From Anaerolineales bacterium UBA2181 (GTDB lineage Bacteria; Chloroflexota; Anaerolineae; Promineifilales; UBA4811), in NCBI GenBank assembly GCA_002328075.1, contig DCVT01000045.1, positions 1-64,000 on the forward strand: a DNA stretch of 64,000 bases. The letters run 5' to 3'. Below, piece after piece: positions 63,435 to 64,000 of the stretch; the first letter of the stretch is position 1; the number at the start of each line of letters is the position of its first letter. Under the pieces are notes generated by a model that saw nothing but the letters and a program-made list of their open reading frames with translations, ran no database searches and was not told where the DNA came from. The position numbers and the translations under genes are program-made.

Positions 63435-64000
63435 CTATGGGGTGCTCGCCTTGACCCGGCCCAACGGGTAGTGCCACATGCAGAAGGCGGTGGTGAGGCA
63501 TGCGATGATGGGGGTGATGCCGATGAGGAACCGAACCCCCCAGACTGCGCTGGCGGCCTGAACGTCCTGCCCGGCCACGTACCCGGCGGCCGACATGACC
63601 GTGGCAAAGAGTACTCCCTGGGCGGAAAAGGCGAGTTTGACGATACCGCCCGTCATTCCAAAAAAGATCCCCTCGCGCCGGTATCCGTGGCGCTCCGCGT
63701 CGGCGTCGATGATCTCCGAGAGCACGGGGAACGGCATGATCATCGAGCCGGCCAAACCGGGCGCCACCAGCAGCGTGCCGACCAGCCCGGTGTAGAAATC
63801 GCGGGCAAAGGTCATCACGGTGAGGCCGGGGATAAAGACCAAAGCGGCCAGGATCCAGGTCTTGCGGTATCCCAGACGGGGAACGATCGGCCGCCAGATG
63901 AGGAGCGCGGGGATGCAGAGCAGAATCGCCAATCCCAGCAGGATCGCCTCCTGGTCGCCGGGGCCCATCTCGACCCCAAAGACGGTGCTCTTTTCCAGGA
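63435..64000 (-). CDS. GPH/MFS-type sugar transporter, C-terminal part (cut by the window edge)
   Basis: The frame is open to the right edge, so the 5' part lies outside. The 188 residues present include several membrane helices with APGLAGSMIMPFPVLSEIIDADAERHGYRREGIFFG, the central helix loop of the glycoside-pentoside-hexuronide:cation symporter family, here split into two parts by its Asp/Glu-rich turn. An inner ATG at 63968 is not the start. It probably carries a sugar or related organic molecule across the cytoplasmic membrane. It heads the PLP-enzyme gene. Confidence 0.8.
   Translation of the reverse strand, partial: LEKSTVFGVEMGPGDQEAILLGLAILLCIPALLIWRPIVPRLGYRKTWILAALVFIPGLTVMTFARDFYTGLVGTLLVAPGLAGSMIMPFPVLSEIIDADAERHGYRREGIFFGMTGGIVKLAFSAQGVLFATVMSAAGYVAGQDVQAASAVWGVRFLIGITPIIACLTTAFCMWHYPLGRVKASTP

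Noticed and set aside
1..64000. CRISPR arrays, tRNA, rRNA, insertion sequences or prophage
   Set aside because: No regularly spaced repeats, no cloverleaf or rRNA sequence, no transposase or phage protein was seen when reading both strands.

Overview
The window is GC-rich bacterial DNA, most likely from a member of the Chloroflexota (Anaerolineae- or Caldilineae-like). The evidence is lineage-typical families: two adjacent 'YYY' membrane proteins (DUF2298, known from Chloroflexi and Archaea), an Agl23-like membrane protein (TIGR03663), and a solute-binding lipoprotein whose Cys is followed by the Val/Glu/Thr repeats common in Chloroflexi lipoproteins. I saw no rRNA, tRNA, CRISPR array, insertion sequence or phage gene. 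Almost all genes have ordinary bacterial spacing with many ATGA-type stop/start overlaps.

Region 1 (1.4-23.2 kb, + strand) is one tightly packed block of envelope glycosylation genes: a GT39/GT-C enzyme, a UPF0104-type flippase-like protein, a GT4 glycosyltransferase, a methyltransferase/GT-C fusion, a GT-C/YYY fusion, a second YYY protein, a degenerate GT-C-like protein, an ECF sigma factor with its zinc-finger anti-sigma factor, and an Agl23-like protein ending in a six-repeat NHL propeller. It looks like a lipid-linked glycan or protein-glycosylation locus with a regulatory pair embedded in it. A GNAT acetyltransferase lies before it on the other strand.

Region 2 (23.3-28.5 kb) holds a CehA/McbA-type PHP metallohydrolase with its own promoter and a LacI-like palindrome, a BadF/NagK-type sugar kinase and a GHMP sugar kinase. 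Region 3 (28.6-47.5 kb, - strand) is a long glycan-utilisation operon. In order of transcription: family-5 binding lipoprotein, two Dpp-type permeases, two ATPases, two uroporphyrinogen-decarboxylase-superfamily (UROD) proteins, a GH38 alpha-mannosidase, an unrecognised 623-aa protein, a two-part mannose-6-phosphate-isomerase-like protein, a third UROD protein, an acetyl-xylan-esterase-like hydrolase, and two more UROD proteins. A divergent DeoR-type regulator (47.96-49.69 kb) carries a sugar-binding periplasmic-binding-protein module, apparently in permuted order, between its HTH and DeoR sensor domains. This regulator and the five UROD paralogues are the most unusual content of the window.

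Region 4 (49.7-64 kb) is a mixture: DUF4185-like propeller protein, GNAT, class II aldolase, EamA transporter, HExxH membrane protease, secreted CAP/SCP protein, two alpha/beta hydrolases, amidohydrolase-like protein, CotH-kinase-like lipoprotein, a PLP-dependent lyase/decarboxylase and the end of a GPH/MFS transporter cut by the window edge. Several have good sigma-70-type promoters, one overlapped by a 16-bp palindrome.
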